A DNA stretch of 64,000 bases, taken from positions 62,001 to 126,000 of the forward strand of contig NZ_JAJKLK010000006.1 of NCBI RefSeq assembly GCF_020982545.1, written 5' to 3'. The stretch's first letter is position 1. The number at the start of each line of letters is the position of its first letter. This DNA comes from Streptomyces sp. MNU76 (GTDB taxonomy: Bacteria; Actinomycetota; Actinomycetes; Streptomycetales; Streptomycetaceae). Under the pieces are notes generated by a model. It was given only the letters and a program-made list of their open reading frames with translations. It had not been told where the DNA came from and did no database searches. The position numbers and the translations under genes were made by a program. Positions 19,650 to 27,999 of the stretch are shown here, one piece after another.

Positions 19650-19700
19650 GACCGGCGCCCGGTCCGCAGGGTGAGGACCGGGCGCCGGTCCTCACCCTGC
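19650..19700. other. Two mutually exclusive perfect hairpins
   Basis: Arm 19650-19665 pairs perfectly with 19675-19690 (16 bp, 9-nt loop). Alternatively arm 19666-19681 pairs perfectly with 19685-19700 (16 bp, 3-nt loop). The structures share bases 19675-19681 and 19685-19690, so only one can form at a time. It lies between the dnaK promoter and the WecA-like pseudogene, so it could be a terminator for minus-strand transcription. Confidence 0.55.
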
Positions 19701-20017
19701 GAGGGACACCGTGACCTCGCGCAGAGCCCGGCGTCGGCACACCCCTCCAACCGGCCGCCGGAGAGCCGCCGCAGCCCGGCCCTCTGCGGTCCCACGCCTC
19801 CCGACCTGCCCCCTACTCCCCTACCCCACCCACCCCTCCGCCCCAGCTCCGCCGCCTCCTGTTCCTGGAAGCGTGGGGAGCGGGGTCGGGGCCGGGGCAC
19901 GGCCTCCCGGGATGGGGCGAGCCGGGGCGGGGCGCGGTGGCCCCCGTGGGAGCCGGACGAGGGCGGTGGATTCCCGTGGAGGCGGGTGCGCTGCCGTGGG
20001 GACGGTCGGGGCGGGCC

Positions 20018-20962
20018 GGGTGGGACGAAGAGCATGGCCAGCACCACCAGGGCGGTCGCCCCGCCACCCACCACGCCGAACGCGGCTGCGTCCACAGCAT
20101 GTGGATGGCGAGCCCCACGCCCGTGGACCCCGCGGCCGCGACCCCATCACGACCACCACCCCCGGCGGCGTCAGCCTGACCCGCCGCAGCCGGTGCGCGA
20201 GATGGTCCGGCCCACCCGCCACAGCTCCGCCCCGCCCGCTTCCGCGAGACCAGGACGAGCACCACGTCGGCGGTCGCCACGGCCGTCAGGGCGAAGGGCG
20301 CACCCACACCCGCCCGTACCCGACGGCGTACACATGCAGCGCGCCCCCCGCGAGCAGGAAGCCCACGAACAGCGCCCCGCACGTGCCGATCGCGACGCGC
20401 GCGGGCGGCCAGTTGTGCATCAGGAACCCGGTGAGCGCGGCGGCCAGCACGCTGAACAGCGTGGTCAGACCGTCCATCACCTCCGCCGCCGCACACCCGC
20501 CCAACGCGAACGCGGTGACCGCGCCCACCACCCCGAGCACCCCGTCGGAACGCCCCATCCCCTTGAACCCGTGCACCACGAGGGCGATCCAGACAAGCCC
20601 CGCCATCCCGCCCAGCACCCCGAGTTCGCGGTACGGCACGACCAGCGCGGCACCGACGACCACCCCGCCGCCCGCACCACGGCCGGCAGCCGCCACACGT
20701 CCCCGACCAGCCCGAACACCCCGAGCCCCGCCCCGACCACGATCAGCCATCCGGCCTCCGCCCGAGTGGAGCGACCCCGCCCACTCCCCACCCAGGCCAC
20801 GGCCCCCACCCCGCCCATCAGCGCGACGCCCCCGAGCACCGGCACCCGCCGCCCGCGCCGGCGCTCCACGATCCCCAGCCGCAGCGCGGGCACGCGGACG
20901 GCCGCCGAGAGCACGGCGGTCAGCAACAGGGCGGAGGCGGCGGCGAGGATTCCGTACAGCAC
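20018..20962 (-). pseudogene. WecA/MraY-like glycosylphosphotransferase, multiply frameshifted
   Basis: Read from 20962, the protein starts MLYGILAAASALLLTAVLSA and has the LGIVERRRGRRVPVLGGVAL block of the polyprenyl-phosphate HexNAc-1-phosphate transferase family. Sense then jumps frame near 20695 (GVVVGAALVVPYRELGVLGG), 20315 (ALTAVATADVVLVLVSRKRA), 20220, 20130 and 20090, where it ends in a last hydrophobic helix. Order and spacing of helices are kept. The usual N-x-x-D-G-x-D-G region is changed (GFKGMGRSDGVLG), so even the repaired protein may lack activity. About 315 residues would result. Confidence 0.6.
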
Positions 20963-21163
20963 GGATCCAAGTTAGGCGCGAATGTCACAATTTCTGATGA
21001 ATAACACGATCGTTTTGAAATAGCACGCTCGCCCGATGCCGCCAAGGGGTCGTCGCACAGTCGCCACGGCGCCGCACTCAGGCAACCCTCAGCGACGCAG
21101 ATCACCGCCCCCCTGGCTACAGTGCGGCAGAAGAACTGGGTAGTCTCAGACGGACTGCATAAG

Positions 21164-21177
21164 TTACCGCTTAGTAA
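21164..21177. promoter_or_regulatory. Candidate operator upstream of the EtfD-like gene
   Basis: TTAC-CGCTTA-GTAA is a short inverted repeat 88 bp upstream of the start at 21265. TTAC-N6-GTAA palindromes are typical of TetR-type regulators of fatty-acid use in actinobacteria. The rest of 20963-21264 contains A/T-rich promoter-like DNA but no gene. Confidence 0.35.
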
Positions 21178-21264
21178 TGATCTCCAGTGATCTTCGAGCT
21201 GCCCGACGGGCACCCCGGAGAACTCCCCGGAGAAAACCCCCTCGCAGGCCCGAGGAGCCCCGAA

Positions 21265-23559
21265 ATGCAACTCGCCGCGATCATCGTGTCGCTGGTCCTG
21301 ACCGTGGTCGGCGTTGCGCTCATCGCCCGAGCCGTGGCGCAGATCTACCGGTTCGTGAAGCTCGGTCAGCCGGTGCCGGCGGGCAGCCGTACCGACGACC
21401 CGAAGGCGCGCACGATCACCCTGGCCCGGGAGTTCCTCGGCCACACCCGGATGAACCGGTGGGGGATCGTCGGCTTCGCCCACTGGTTCGTCGCGATCGG
21501 CTTCCTGACGCTGCCGCCGACCCTCGCCCAGGCGTACGGCCAGCTGTTCGAGGCCGACTGGACGCTGCCGGTCATCGGCGGCTTCCTGCCGTTCGAGATG
21601 TACATCGAGTTCATCGGTGTGATGACGATCCTCGGCATTCTCGTGCTGATCGCCATCCGGCTGCTCAGCCTGCCCTCCCGGGCCGGCCGCAAGTCGCGCT
21701 TCGCGGGCTCGAAGGCCTGGCAGGCGTACTTCGTCGAGTACGTCATCCTCACCATCGGCCTGGCGATCTACACCCTGCGCGGTCTTGAGGGCGCCATCCA
21801 CCACGTGGACCACTACGAGGCCGGGTACTTCGCCTCGTACCCGCTGGTCGTGGCCTTCCGGGACCTGGACCCGAGCACCCTCCAGAACCTGATCTACCTC
21901 ACCGCGATGATCAAGATCGGCACCTCGCTGATCTGGATGATCGTCGTCTCGCTGAACACCAACATGGGTGTCGCCTGGCACCGCTTCCTCGGCTTCCCGA
22001 ACATCTGGTTCAAGCGCAACGCCGACGGCGCCACCGCGCTGGGCGGTCTGCAGCCGATGACCTCCGGCGGCAAGCCGATCGACTTCACCGACCCCGGTGA
22101 CGACGACGTCTTCGGTGTCTCCCAGGTCGAGCAGTTCTCCTGGAAGGGCATCCTCGACTTCTCCACCTGCACCGAGTGCGGCCGCTGCCAGTCGCAGTGC
22201 CCGGCCTGGAACACCGGCAAGCCGCTCTCGCCGAAGCTGCTGATCATGTCGCTGCGCGACCACGCCCACGCCAAGGCGCCCTACCTGCTCGCGGGTGGCG
22301 GCAAGACCATGGAGGGCGAGGAGAAGGCGAGCGAGGAGCAGCTGAAGGACGTGCCCGCCGCGGCCCTGGCCGAGGCCGAGCGCCCGCTGATCGGGACCGT
22401 CGAGGAGAACGGCGTCATCGACCCGGACGTCCTGTGGTCCTGCACCACCTGCGGCGCCTGCGTCGAGCAGTGCCCGGTCGACATCGAGCACGTCGACCAC
22501 ATCGTCGACATGCGCCGCTACCAGGTGATGATCGAGTCCGCGTTCCCGTCCGAGGCGGGCACGATGCTCAAGAACCTGGAGAAGAAGGGCAACCCCTGGG
22601 GCCTGGCGAAGAAGCAGCGCCTGGAGTGGCTCAAGGAGGTCGAGTTCGAGGTCCCGGTCGTCGGCAAGGACATCGAGGACCTGTCCGAGGTCGAGTACCT
22701 GTACTGGGTCGGCTGCGCCGGCGCCCTGGAGGACCGCGCCAAGAAGACCACCAAGGCCTTCGCGGAGCTGCTCCACATGGCGGGCGTCACGTTCGCCATC
22801 ATGGGCGGCGACGAGAAGTGCACCGGCGACTCCGCCCGCCGCCTCGGCAACGAGCCCCTGTTCCAGGAGCTCGGCATGGAGAACGTGGCCGCGCTCAACA
22901 TGGCCTTCGGCGAGGAGACCGACGACGAGGGCAACGTCACGCCCGAGTCGAAGAAGCCGAAGTCGGCCAAGAAGATCGTCGCCACCTGCCCGCACTGCCT
23001 CAACACCCTCGGCAACGAGTACCCGCAGCTCGGCGGCGACTACGAGGTCATCCACCACACCCAGCTGCTCCAGCACCTCGTCGACGAGGGCAAGCTGATC
23101 CCGGTGACCCCGGTCGAGGGCATCATCACCTACCACGACCCCTGCTACCTGGGCCGCCACAACAAGATCTACACGCCGCCGCGCGAGATCATGACGGCCG
23201 TCCCGGGCCTGCGCCAGCAGGAGATGCACCGCCACAAGGAACGCGGCTTCTGCTGCGGCGCCGGTGGCGCGCGGATGTGGATGGAGGAGCGGATCGGCAA
23301 GCGCATCAACAACGAGCGCGTCGACGAGGCCCTCTCCCTCAACCCCGACATCGTCTCCACGGCCTGCCCGTTCTGCCTCGTCATGCTGACCGACTCGGTC
23401 AACGGCAAGAAGAACGAGGGCAAGGCCAAGGAGTCCGTCACGGTCGTCGACGTCGCCCAACTGCTGCTGGAGTCCGTCAAGACCCCGGTCCCGGACGACG
23501 AGCCCCCGGCGGGCACGGCGGAGACGGAGAGCGAGCCGGAGCCGCAGCCGGTGAAGTAG
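21265..23559 (+). CDS. EtfD-like membrane iron-sulfur oxidoreductase
   Basis: The product has 764 residues. The N-terminal third has about five membrane helices. A hydrophilic arm follows with two 4Fe-4S motifs (CTECGRCQSQCP and CTTCGACVEQCP). Then come two CCG-type cysteine-rich domains (WVGCAGALEDR ... ATCPHCLNTLGNEY; HDPCYLGRHNK ... FCCGAGGARMW), as in HdrD/GlpC. Relatives (mycobacterial EtfD, Bacillus FadF) pass electrons from fatty-acid acyl-CoA dehydrogenases via EtfAB to menaquinone. The ATG at 21265 has a GAGGAG site; an ATG-less extension upstream is less likely. It is monocistronic and ends in a strong terminator. Confidence 0.85.
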   Translation: MQLAAIIVSLVLTVVGVALIARAVAQIYRFVKLGQPVPAGSRTDDPKARTITLAREFLGHTRMNRWGIVGFAHWFVAIGFLTLPPTLAQAYGQLFEADWTLPVIGGFLPFEMYIEFIGVMTILGILVLIAIRLLSLPSRAGRKSRFAGSKAWQAYFVEYVILTIGLAIYTLRGLEGAIHHVDHYEAGYFASYPLVVAFRDLDPSTLQNLIYLTAMIKIGTSLIWMIVVSLNTNMGVAWHRFLGFPNIWFKRNADGATALGGLQPMTSGGKPIDFTDPGDDDVFGVSQVEQFSWKGILDFSTCTECGRCQSQCPAWNTGKPLSPKLLIMSLRDHAHAKAPYLLAGGGKTMEGEEKASEEQLKDVPAAALAEAERPLIGTVEENGVIDPDVLWSCTTCGACVEQCPVDIEHVDHIVDMRRYQVMIESAFPSEAGTMLKNLEKKGNPWGLAKKQRLEWLKEVEFEVPVVGKDIEDLSEVEYLYWVGCAGALEDRAKKTTKAFAELLHMAGVTFAIMGGDEKCTGDSARRLGNEPLFQELGMENVAALNMAFGEETDDEGNVTPESKKPKSAKKIVATCPHCLNTLGNEYPQLGGDYEVIHHTQLLQHLVDEGKLIPVTPVEGIITYHDPCYLGRHNKIYTPPREIMTAVPGLRQQEMHRHKERGFCCGAGGARMWMEERIGKRINNERVDEALSLNPDIVSTACPFCLVMLTDSVNGKKNEGKAKESVTVVDVAQLLLESVKTPVPDDEPPAGTAETESEPEPQPVK

Positions 23560-23581
23560 CCGCCACCACACGGCAGTCGGT

Positions 23582-23628
23582 ACGACGACGCCCCCGGTCC
23601 CGCCCCCTCGGACCGGGGGCGTCGTCGT
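23582..23628 (+). terminator. Strong stem-loop after the EtfD-like gene
   Basis: Nineteen-bp perfect arms (23582-23600 and 23610-23628) enclose a 9-nt C-rich loop 23 bp after the stop codon. No U-tract follows, as is usual in streptomycetes. Confidence 0.75.
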
Positions 23629-23695
23629 GTCACTCGCGCGGGCCTCCGCGTCGGCGGCCCGCGCGGCTCACAGCTCGTCGACCGGGTCCGTCGAC

Positions 23696-23851
23696 GCGGG
23701 CGCGGTGACGGTCCTGCACTGCGCGCCCTCCGGCCTGGACACCGACTCCGGCTTCCAGCACTTCACCCGGTCCACGGCCGGGGTCCCCGGTGCGAGCGGG
23801 ACGTACGACCACTTCGGCTCCGAGACCACTGTGCCCGGCCGCGCCCACCGG
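23696..23851 (+). pseudogene. Relic of one FG-GAP propeller repeat
   Basis: One frame encodes GAVTVLHCAPSGLDTDSGFQ, then HFTRSTAGVPGASGTYDHFG. This matches a repeat of the FG-GAP gene just downstream (GAVTVLYGSASGVNTTSGYQ, then YFAQSTAGVPGSDEKDDFFG). There is no start, no DxDGxxD loop and no intact gene around it. It is a degenerate fourth member of the FG-GAP cluster. The remainder of 23629-24077 holds no other supported gene. Confidence 0.6.
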
Positions 23852-24077
23852 CCGGTACGCCCCACGCCCACCGACCGGAACGCCCCACGCCCACCCCTGC
23901 CGCGCAGCTCACAAAAATTGCTCGAACTTCCGTGCAACCCTCCCGCCACTCCACCGGTCTCCTGTTCGCCAACTTTCCCGTGAACCCCTGGAGAACTCCC
24001 GGCGAACGCGGACAGAAAGGGCACCCCATTGACTGCGGACGTCGGCCAGGCGTCCGCATGCAGCAGGAGATTCCCGC

Positions 24078-25553
24078 ATGCACAAGCATCTGCGACTCGC
24101 CCTCGCGACGGCCTCCGCGGCCGCGCTGACCGGCGGTCTGCTCACGTTCTCGGCCGTGACGGCGACGGCGGCCGACTCCGTCCACCACCCCGTGGCGGAC
24201 TTCAACAACGACGGCTTCGGCGATGTCGCGTACGCGGCCGGAACCGCCACCGTCGGCGGCAAGAAGGGCGCCGGACAGATCGTCGCCCTGTACGGCTCCG
24301 CGAGCGGTGTGACGTCCACGAAGCGCACCACGATCAGCCAGAACACGACCGGTGTACCCGGCAGCGCCGAGACGAACGACGCGTTCGGCTGGGTCAGCGC
24401 GTACGGCGACTTCAACGGCGACGGTTACGACGACCTCGCCGTCTCGGCGTTCCTGGAGGACGTGTCCGGCGACACGGACGGCGGCACGGTCGCGATCGTG
24501 TGGGGCTCCTCGAAGGGCCTGTCCGGCGCCACGACGATCAAGGACCCGACGCCCTCCTCCCACGACAAGTGGGGCAAGTCCCTGGCGGCCGGCGACTTCG
24601 ACGGCGACGGGACGGAGGACCTCGCGGTCGGGGCCACGTCGAGCACGATCCACGTCTTCAAGGCCGGCATCAGCAAGTCCGGCACCGCGGGCGGCCGCTA
24701 CACCGTCAAACCGCCCATCATGTCGGGCAACGGCACCGGCCCGCTCAACCTCACCGCGGGCGACGTCAACGGCGACAAGCGGACCGACCTGATCGTCGAC
24801 GGCTTCGAGACGGACAGCGCGTACAACTGGAACGCGAACTACTACGTTCCCGGCACCGCCACCGGCCTGAAGGCGGCGTCCGCGCAGAAGCTGAAGCCCG
24901 GCATCATCACCGGCATCGGTGACGTCAACGGCGACGGGTACGGCGACATCGTGACCGGCTCCGAGTGGGACCCGTCGAAGGACGGCAGCGAGCCCTCCGT
25001 GCCCGAGTCCGCCACCGGTGGCAAGGTCCACATCGTCTACGGCTCGGCCGACGGGCCCGCCGGGGCCACCTCGATCACCCAGAACTCCGGCAACGTCCCC
25101 GGTTCCTCCGAGCGTGGCGACTTCTTCGGCAACGAGATCTCGCTCGGCGACATCAACGGCGACGGCTTCCAGGACCTGGTGGTGGGCGCGGCCGGCGAGA
25201 ACCTGAACGGCGTCGTCAACACGGGCGCGGTGACGGTCCTCTACGGCTCGGCCTCCGGCGTCAACACCACTTCCGGGTACCAGTACTTCGCCCAGTCCAC
25301 GGCGGGCGTCCCCGGCTCGGACGAGAAGGACGACTTCTTCGGCTCCGAGGTCAAGCTCACCGACGTCACGGGCGACGGCCGGGCGGACCTGACGGTCGGC
25401 GCGTACGGCGAGAACGGCGGCAACGGCTCGGTCGTCTACCTGCCCTCCAACGGCTCGAAGATCACCGCGACCGGCTCGCGCTCCCTGTCGACGTCCTCGG
25501 TCGGCGTCTCGACGGACGCGGCCCCGCTGTTCGGCGGCAACGCGGCCAACTGA
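24078..25553 (+). CDS. Secreted seven-bladed FG-GAP (integrin-like) propeller protein
   Basis: The product has 491 residues with a good signal peptide (residues 1-31, cleaving near ATAA). Seven FG-GAP repeats carry calcium-binding DxNxDGxxD loops (DFNNDGFGD, DFNGDGYDD, DFDGDGTED, DVNGDKRTD, DVNGDGYGD, DINGDGFQD, DVTGDGRAD). This number closes a beta-propeller as in integrin alpha chains. It is an extracellular binding protein of unknown ligand. It is the only one of three neighbouring paralogues with an intact signal peptide in frame, and ends at a hairpin terminator. Confidence 0.82.
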   Translation: MHKHLRLALATASAAALTGGLLTFSAVTATAADSVHHPVADFNNDGFGDVAYAAGTATVGGKKGAGQIVALYGSASGVTSTKRTTISQNTTGVPGSAETNDAFGWVSAYGDFNGDGYDDLAVSAFLEDVSGDTDGGTVAIVWGSSKGLSGATTIKDPTPSSHDKWGKSLAAGDFDGDGTEDLAVGATSSTIHVFKAGISKSGTAGGRYTVKPPIMSGNGTGPLNLTAGDVNGDKRTDLIVDGFETDSAYNWNANYYVPGTATGLKAASAQKLKPGIITGIGDVNGDGYGDIVTGSEWDPSKDGSEPSVPESATGGKVHIVYGSADGPAGATSITQNSGNVPGSSERGDFFGNEISLGDINGDGFQDLVVGAAGENLNGVVNTGAVTVLYGSASGVNTTSGYQYFAQSTAGVPGSDEKDDFFGSEVKLTDVTGDGRADLTVGAYGENGGNGSVVYLPSNGSKITATGSRSLSTSSVGVSTDAAPLFGGNAAN

Positions 25554-25584
25554 CGCGGACGACCGCACAGGCACCACCGGACTC

Positions 25585-25613
25585 GGGCCCGCATCCACCT
25601 CGGATGCGGGCCC
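25585..25613 (+). terminator. Terminator hairpin between FG-GAP genes
   Basis: GGGCCCGCATCC and its perfect complement (25585-25596 and 25602-25613) flank a 5-nt loop, 31 bp after the first FG-GAP stop codon. Confidence 0.7.
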
Positions 25614-25683
25614 TCCCTCCTCGCTCCTCCTGACGACCACTCTCACCACAGCCCTCGCCACCGCCGTCCTGACGACCCTCCCG

Positions 25684-27003
25684 ATGGCCTCCGCGACGGC
25701 AGCCCCCGCCAAGTACGCCGACGACTTCGACGGTGACGGGTATCGCGACCACGCGGCCTTCTCGTACGGCACCGACACCCGCTTCAGCAAGGGCGGCGGC
25801 ATCCTGGTCACCTTCGGCACGGCGGCCGACGGCCCCGGTACGAAGACGCAGTTCATCGACCAGGCGAGCGCGGGCGTCCCCGGCACCGACGAGAGCGACG
25901 ACCTCTTCGGCGACGTCCGGGTGGCCGCCGACCTCAACAAGGACGGGTACGGCGACCTCGCGGTCTCCGCCAACGGTGAGGACGTCGGCAAGGCCAAGGA
26001 CAACGGCACCGTCACCGTCCTCTGGGGCGGCAAGAACGGCCTGTCCGGCGGCACGACCGTCCCGTTCAAGGGCCCGAAGGGCGTCTCCGGCAGGGCGGCC
26101 GACTTCGCCACCGGCGACTTCGACGGCGACGGCCACCAGGACCTGGCCCTGGTGCGCGACAGCAAGACGTACGTCCACCGGGGCGCGATCACGAAGTCGG
26201 GGGTCAAGGGCTCGGTGACGGTCCTGGACAAGGACACGTCGAGCTTCTACGCCACGGCCCTCGTCTCCGGCAAGGTCGACAAGGACGGCAAGACCGACCT
26301 GGCCGTCATCGGCGACGTGGTGTACCCGGAGTACATCGCCTCCGACGCCTGGTTCGTCAAGGGCGGCAGGACGAAGCTGTACCCCGGCAAGACGCTGCGC
26401 CTGGAGCGCCGGAACGGCAACAGCGGCCAGGCGGAGCGCGGCGGCGACGGCGTCATCGCCGACTTCGACAAGGACGGCTACGGCGACATCGCCATCGGCA
26501 CCCAGATCCACGACCGGGACACGGGCCGCGTGTCGGTCTGGTACGGCGCCTCGTCCGGCCCGTCGACGAGCGCCCGTTTCACCCAGAACACCGCCGGGAT
26601 CGCGGGCGGCGCGGAGCGCGGCGACCGGTTCGGCGCCTCGGTCTCCGCCGGTGACGTGAACGGCGACGGTTACCGCGACCTGGCGATCGGCGTACCCGGC
26701 GAGACCAACGACGGCGCTGACGAGGCGGGCGGGGTGCACGTCCTGTACGGCGCCAAGTCGGGCCTGCGGGCACAGGGTTCGCAGTGGTTCGCCCGCAACT
26801 CACCGGGCGTCCCGGGCACCCTGGCCACCGGCGACTACGTCGGCCACACGCTCCGCCTCCGTGACACCGACCGCGACGGCAGGGCGGACCTGTACGTCAT
26901 GGGCGACAACAGCTCGCTGCGCCTGCCGGGCACCTCGAAGGGTGTGACGACGACGGGTGTGCAGCGGGTGAACGGTGACGTCGTCGCGGGGATGCTTCAG
27001 TAA
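25684..27003 (+). CDS. FG-GAP propeller protein, N-terminus damaged or uncertain
   Basis: The ATG at 25684 gives 439 residues with seven DxDxDGxxD loops (DFDGDGYRD, DLNKDGYGD, DFDGDGHQD, then a VDKDGKTD, DFDKDGYGD, DVNGDGYRD, DTDRDGRAD). The 18 codons upstream in frame (LLLTTTLTTALATAVLTTLP) clearly form the hydrophobic part of a signal peptide that cleaves near ATAA, but no ATG, GTG or TTG opens that frame. An ATG at 25604 in another frame would supply MRALPPRSS after a one-base repair. The gene has probably lost its start by an indel, or uses a rare start. No ribosome site precedes 25684. Confidence 0.65.
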   Translation: MASATAAPAKYADDFDGDGYRDHAAFSYGTDTRFSKGGGILVTFGTAADGPGTKTQFIDQASAGVPGTDESDDLFGDVRVAADLNKDGYGDLAVSANGEDVGKAKDNGTVTVLWGGKNGLSGGTTVPFKGPKGVSGRAADFATGDFDGDGHQDLALVRDSKTYVHRGAITKSGVKGSVTVLDKDTSSFYATALVSGKVDKDGKTDLAVIGDVVYPEYIASDAWFVKGGRTKLYPGKTLRLERRNGNSGQAERGGDGVIADFDKDGYGDIAIGTQIHDRDTGRVSVWYGASSGPSTSARFTQNTAGIAGGAERGDRFGASVSAGDVNGDGYRDLAIGVPGETNDGADEAGGVHVLYGAKSGLRAQGSQWFARNSPGVPGTLATGDYVGHTLRLRDTDRDGRADLYVMGDNSSLRLPGTSKGVTTTGVQRVNGDVVAGMLQ

Positions 27004-27258
27004 CGCGGCGTACGTGGCGCACGTATCGCACTAGCACAGCAGCCCCCGGGCCCCTCGGGCACTGTCCGTGCTGGACGAGACGGTCGCGCTCCCCACTTCA
27101 ATGCGCGACCGGCGGTCTTTCCCCACGCGCCGACCGTGCCCCCAACCAGCTCCTCCTCCTGGCCCGCACCCAGCCTTAGCCTGCGAAGCACCCCATCAGT
27201 GGCGATAATCATACAAAAGGAGCACAACAGGCAGGCATCCGGAAAGCAGGCGATCCCC

Positions 27259-27654
27259 ATGGCCGAACACCCGAACGCAGCGCTCGTCCGCAAGGGCTAC
27301 GACGCCTTCACCCGGGGCGACATGGACACCCTCCGCTCCCTGATGGCCGCGGACTGTACGCACCACGTCCCCGGCAGCCACCTGCTGTCGGGCGACCACA
27401 AGGGGCAGGACTCGATCATCGGCATGTACCAGCGCCTCTTCGAGGAGACCGGCGGGACGTTCGACGTCACCCTCAGCCATGTGTGCGTGGACGGCCGGGG
27501 CCACGCCGTCTCCGTGCACCGCTACACCGCCGAGCGCGGCGGCAAGCGGATCGAGCAGAACGGCTGCCTCGTCTTCCGGATCGTCGGAGAGAAGTTCACG
27601 GACATCGACGAGTGCCAGGAGGACATGGACAAGGAGGCGGACTTCTGGTCCTAG
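27259..27654 (+). CDS. SnoaL/NTF2-like small protein
   Basis: This 131-residue product has the cone-shaped NTF2-like pattern: an N-terminal helix (AALVRKGYDAFTRGDMDTLR), LMAADCTHHVPG, a YQRLFEETGGTF helix and four beta strands ending IVGEKFTDIDECQ. Such proteins include ketosteroid-isomerase-like and polyketide cyclases, but substrate cannot be predicted. The ATG at 27259 is preferred over 27196 because the domain begins right after it. Its stop codon TAG is the first bases of a MITE, so the original C-terminus may have been altered slightly. Confidence 0.75.
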   Translation: MAEHPNAALVRKGYDAFTRGDMDTLRSLMAADCTHHVPGSHLLSGDHKGQDSIIGMYQRLFEETGGTFDVTLSHVCVDGRGHAVSVHRYTAERGGKRIEQNGCLVFRIVGEKFTDIDECQEDMDKEADFWS

Positions 27655-27866
27655 GGCGTGTTTCGGAAGTCCCTTCGTCGCCCGAAGGGCGGCTCTGCGG
27701 CGTCCGGTGCGTGCTCTCGGCGCGCCGGACGAAGGGCCTCGTACTGGGTGTACTTGGCCTTTCGTCCGGTGCGGCGGTGGGGGTACCTCCCGGTCGAGCG
27801 CCAGCCGAGACTGGGGGAGCGTGCCGGGCGTCGCAGAGCAGAAGGGACTTCCGAAACACGCCCTAG
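27651..27866. mobile_element. MITE with 26-bp terminal inverted repeats
   Basis: CTAGGGCGTGTTTCGGAAGT plus CCCTTC at the left end is exactly complementary to the right end (27841-27866). The 216-bp element has no ORF of its own and contains an internal imperfect inverted repeat (CGCCGGACGAAGGGCC near 27720). It also holds a GGGGGTACCTCCCGGTCGAG segment, a motif I recall from many Streptomyces intergenic regions. The outer CTAG on both sides fits TA target duplication by an IS5- or IS630-type transposase acting in trans. Confidence 0.75.
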
Positions 27867-27999
27867 CCCCTCCCGGCTCCCGGCTCCCGGCTCCGGTACT
27901 ACAACCCCGCACGGCCTCCAGGTGTCACACAGGTGAACCAGCCGAACCAGGCCAGCACCCCACCCCGATATCAGGCCATTCCGCCACCTGGAGCCCCCC

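Noticed and set aside
20920..23571. An 883-residue minus-strand frame opposite the EtfD-like gene
   Set aside because: The plus strand has clear Fe-S motifs and membrane helices; the reverse frame has neither sense nor a start signal.
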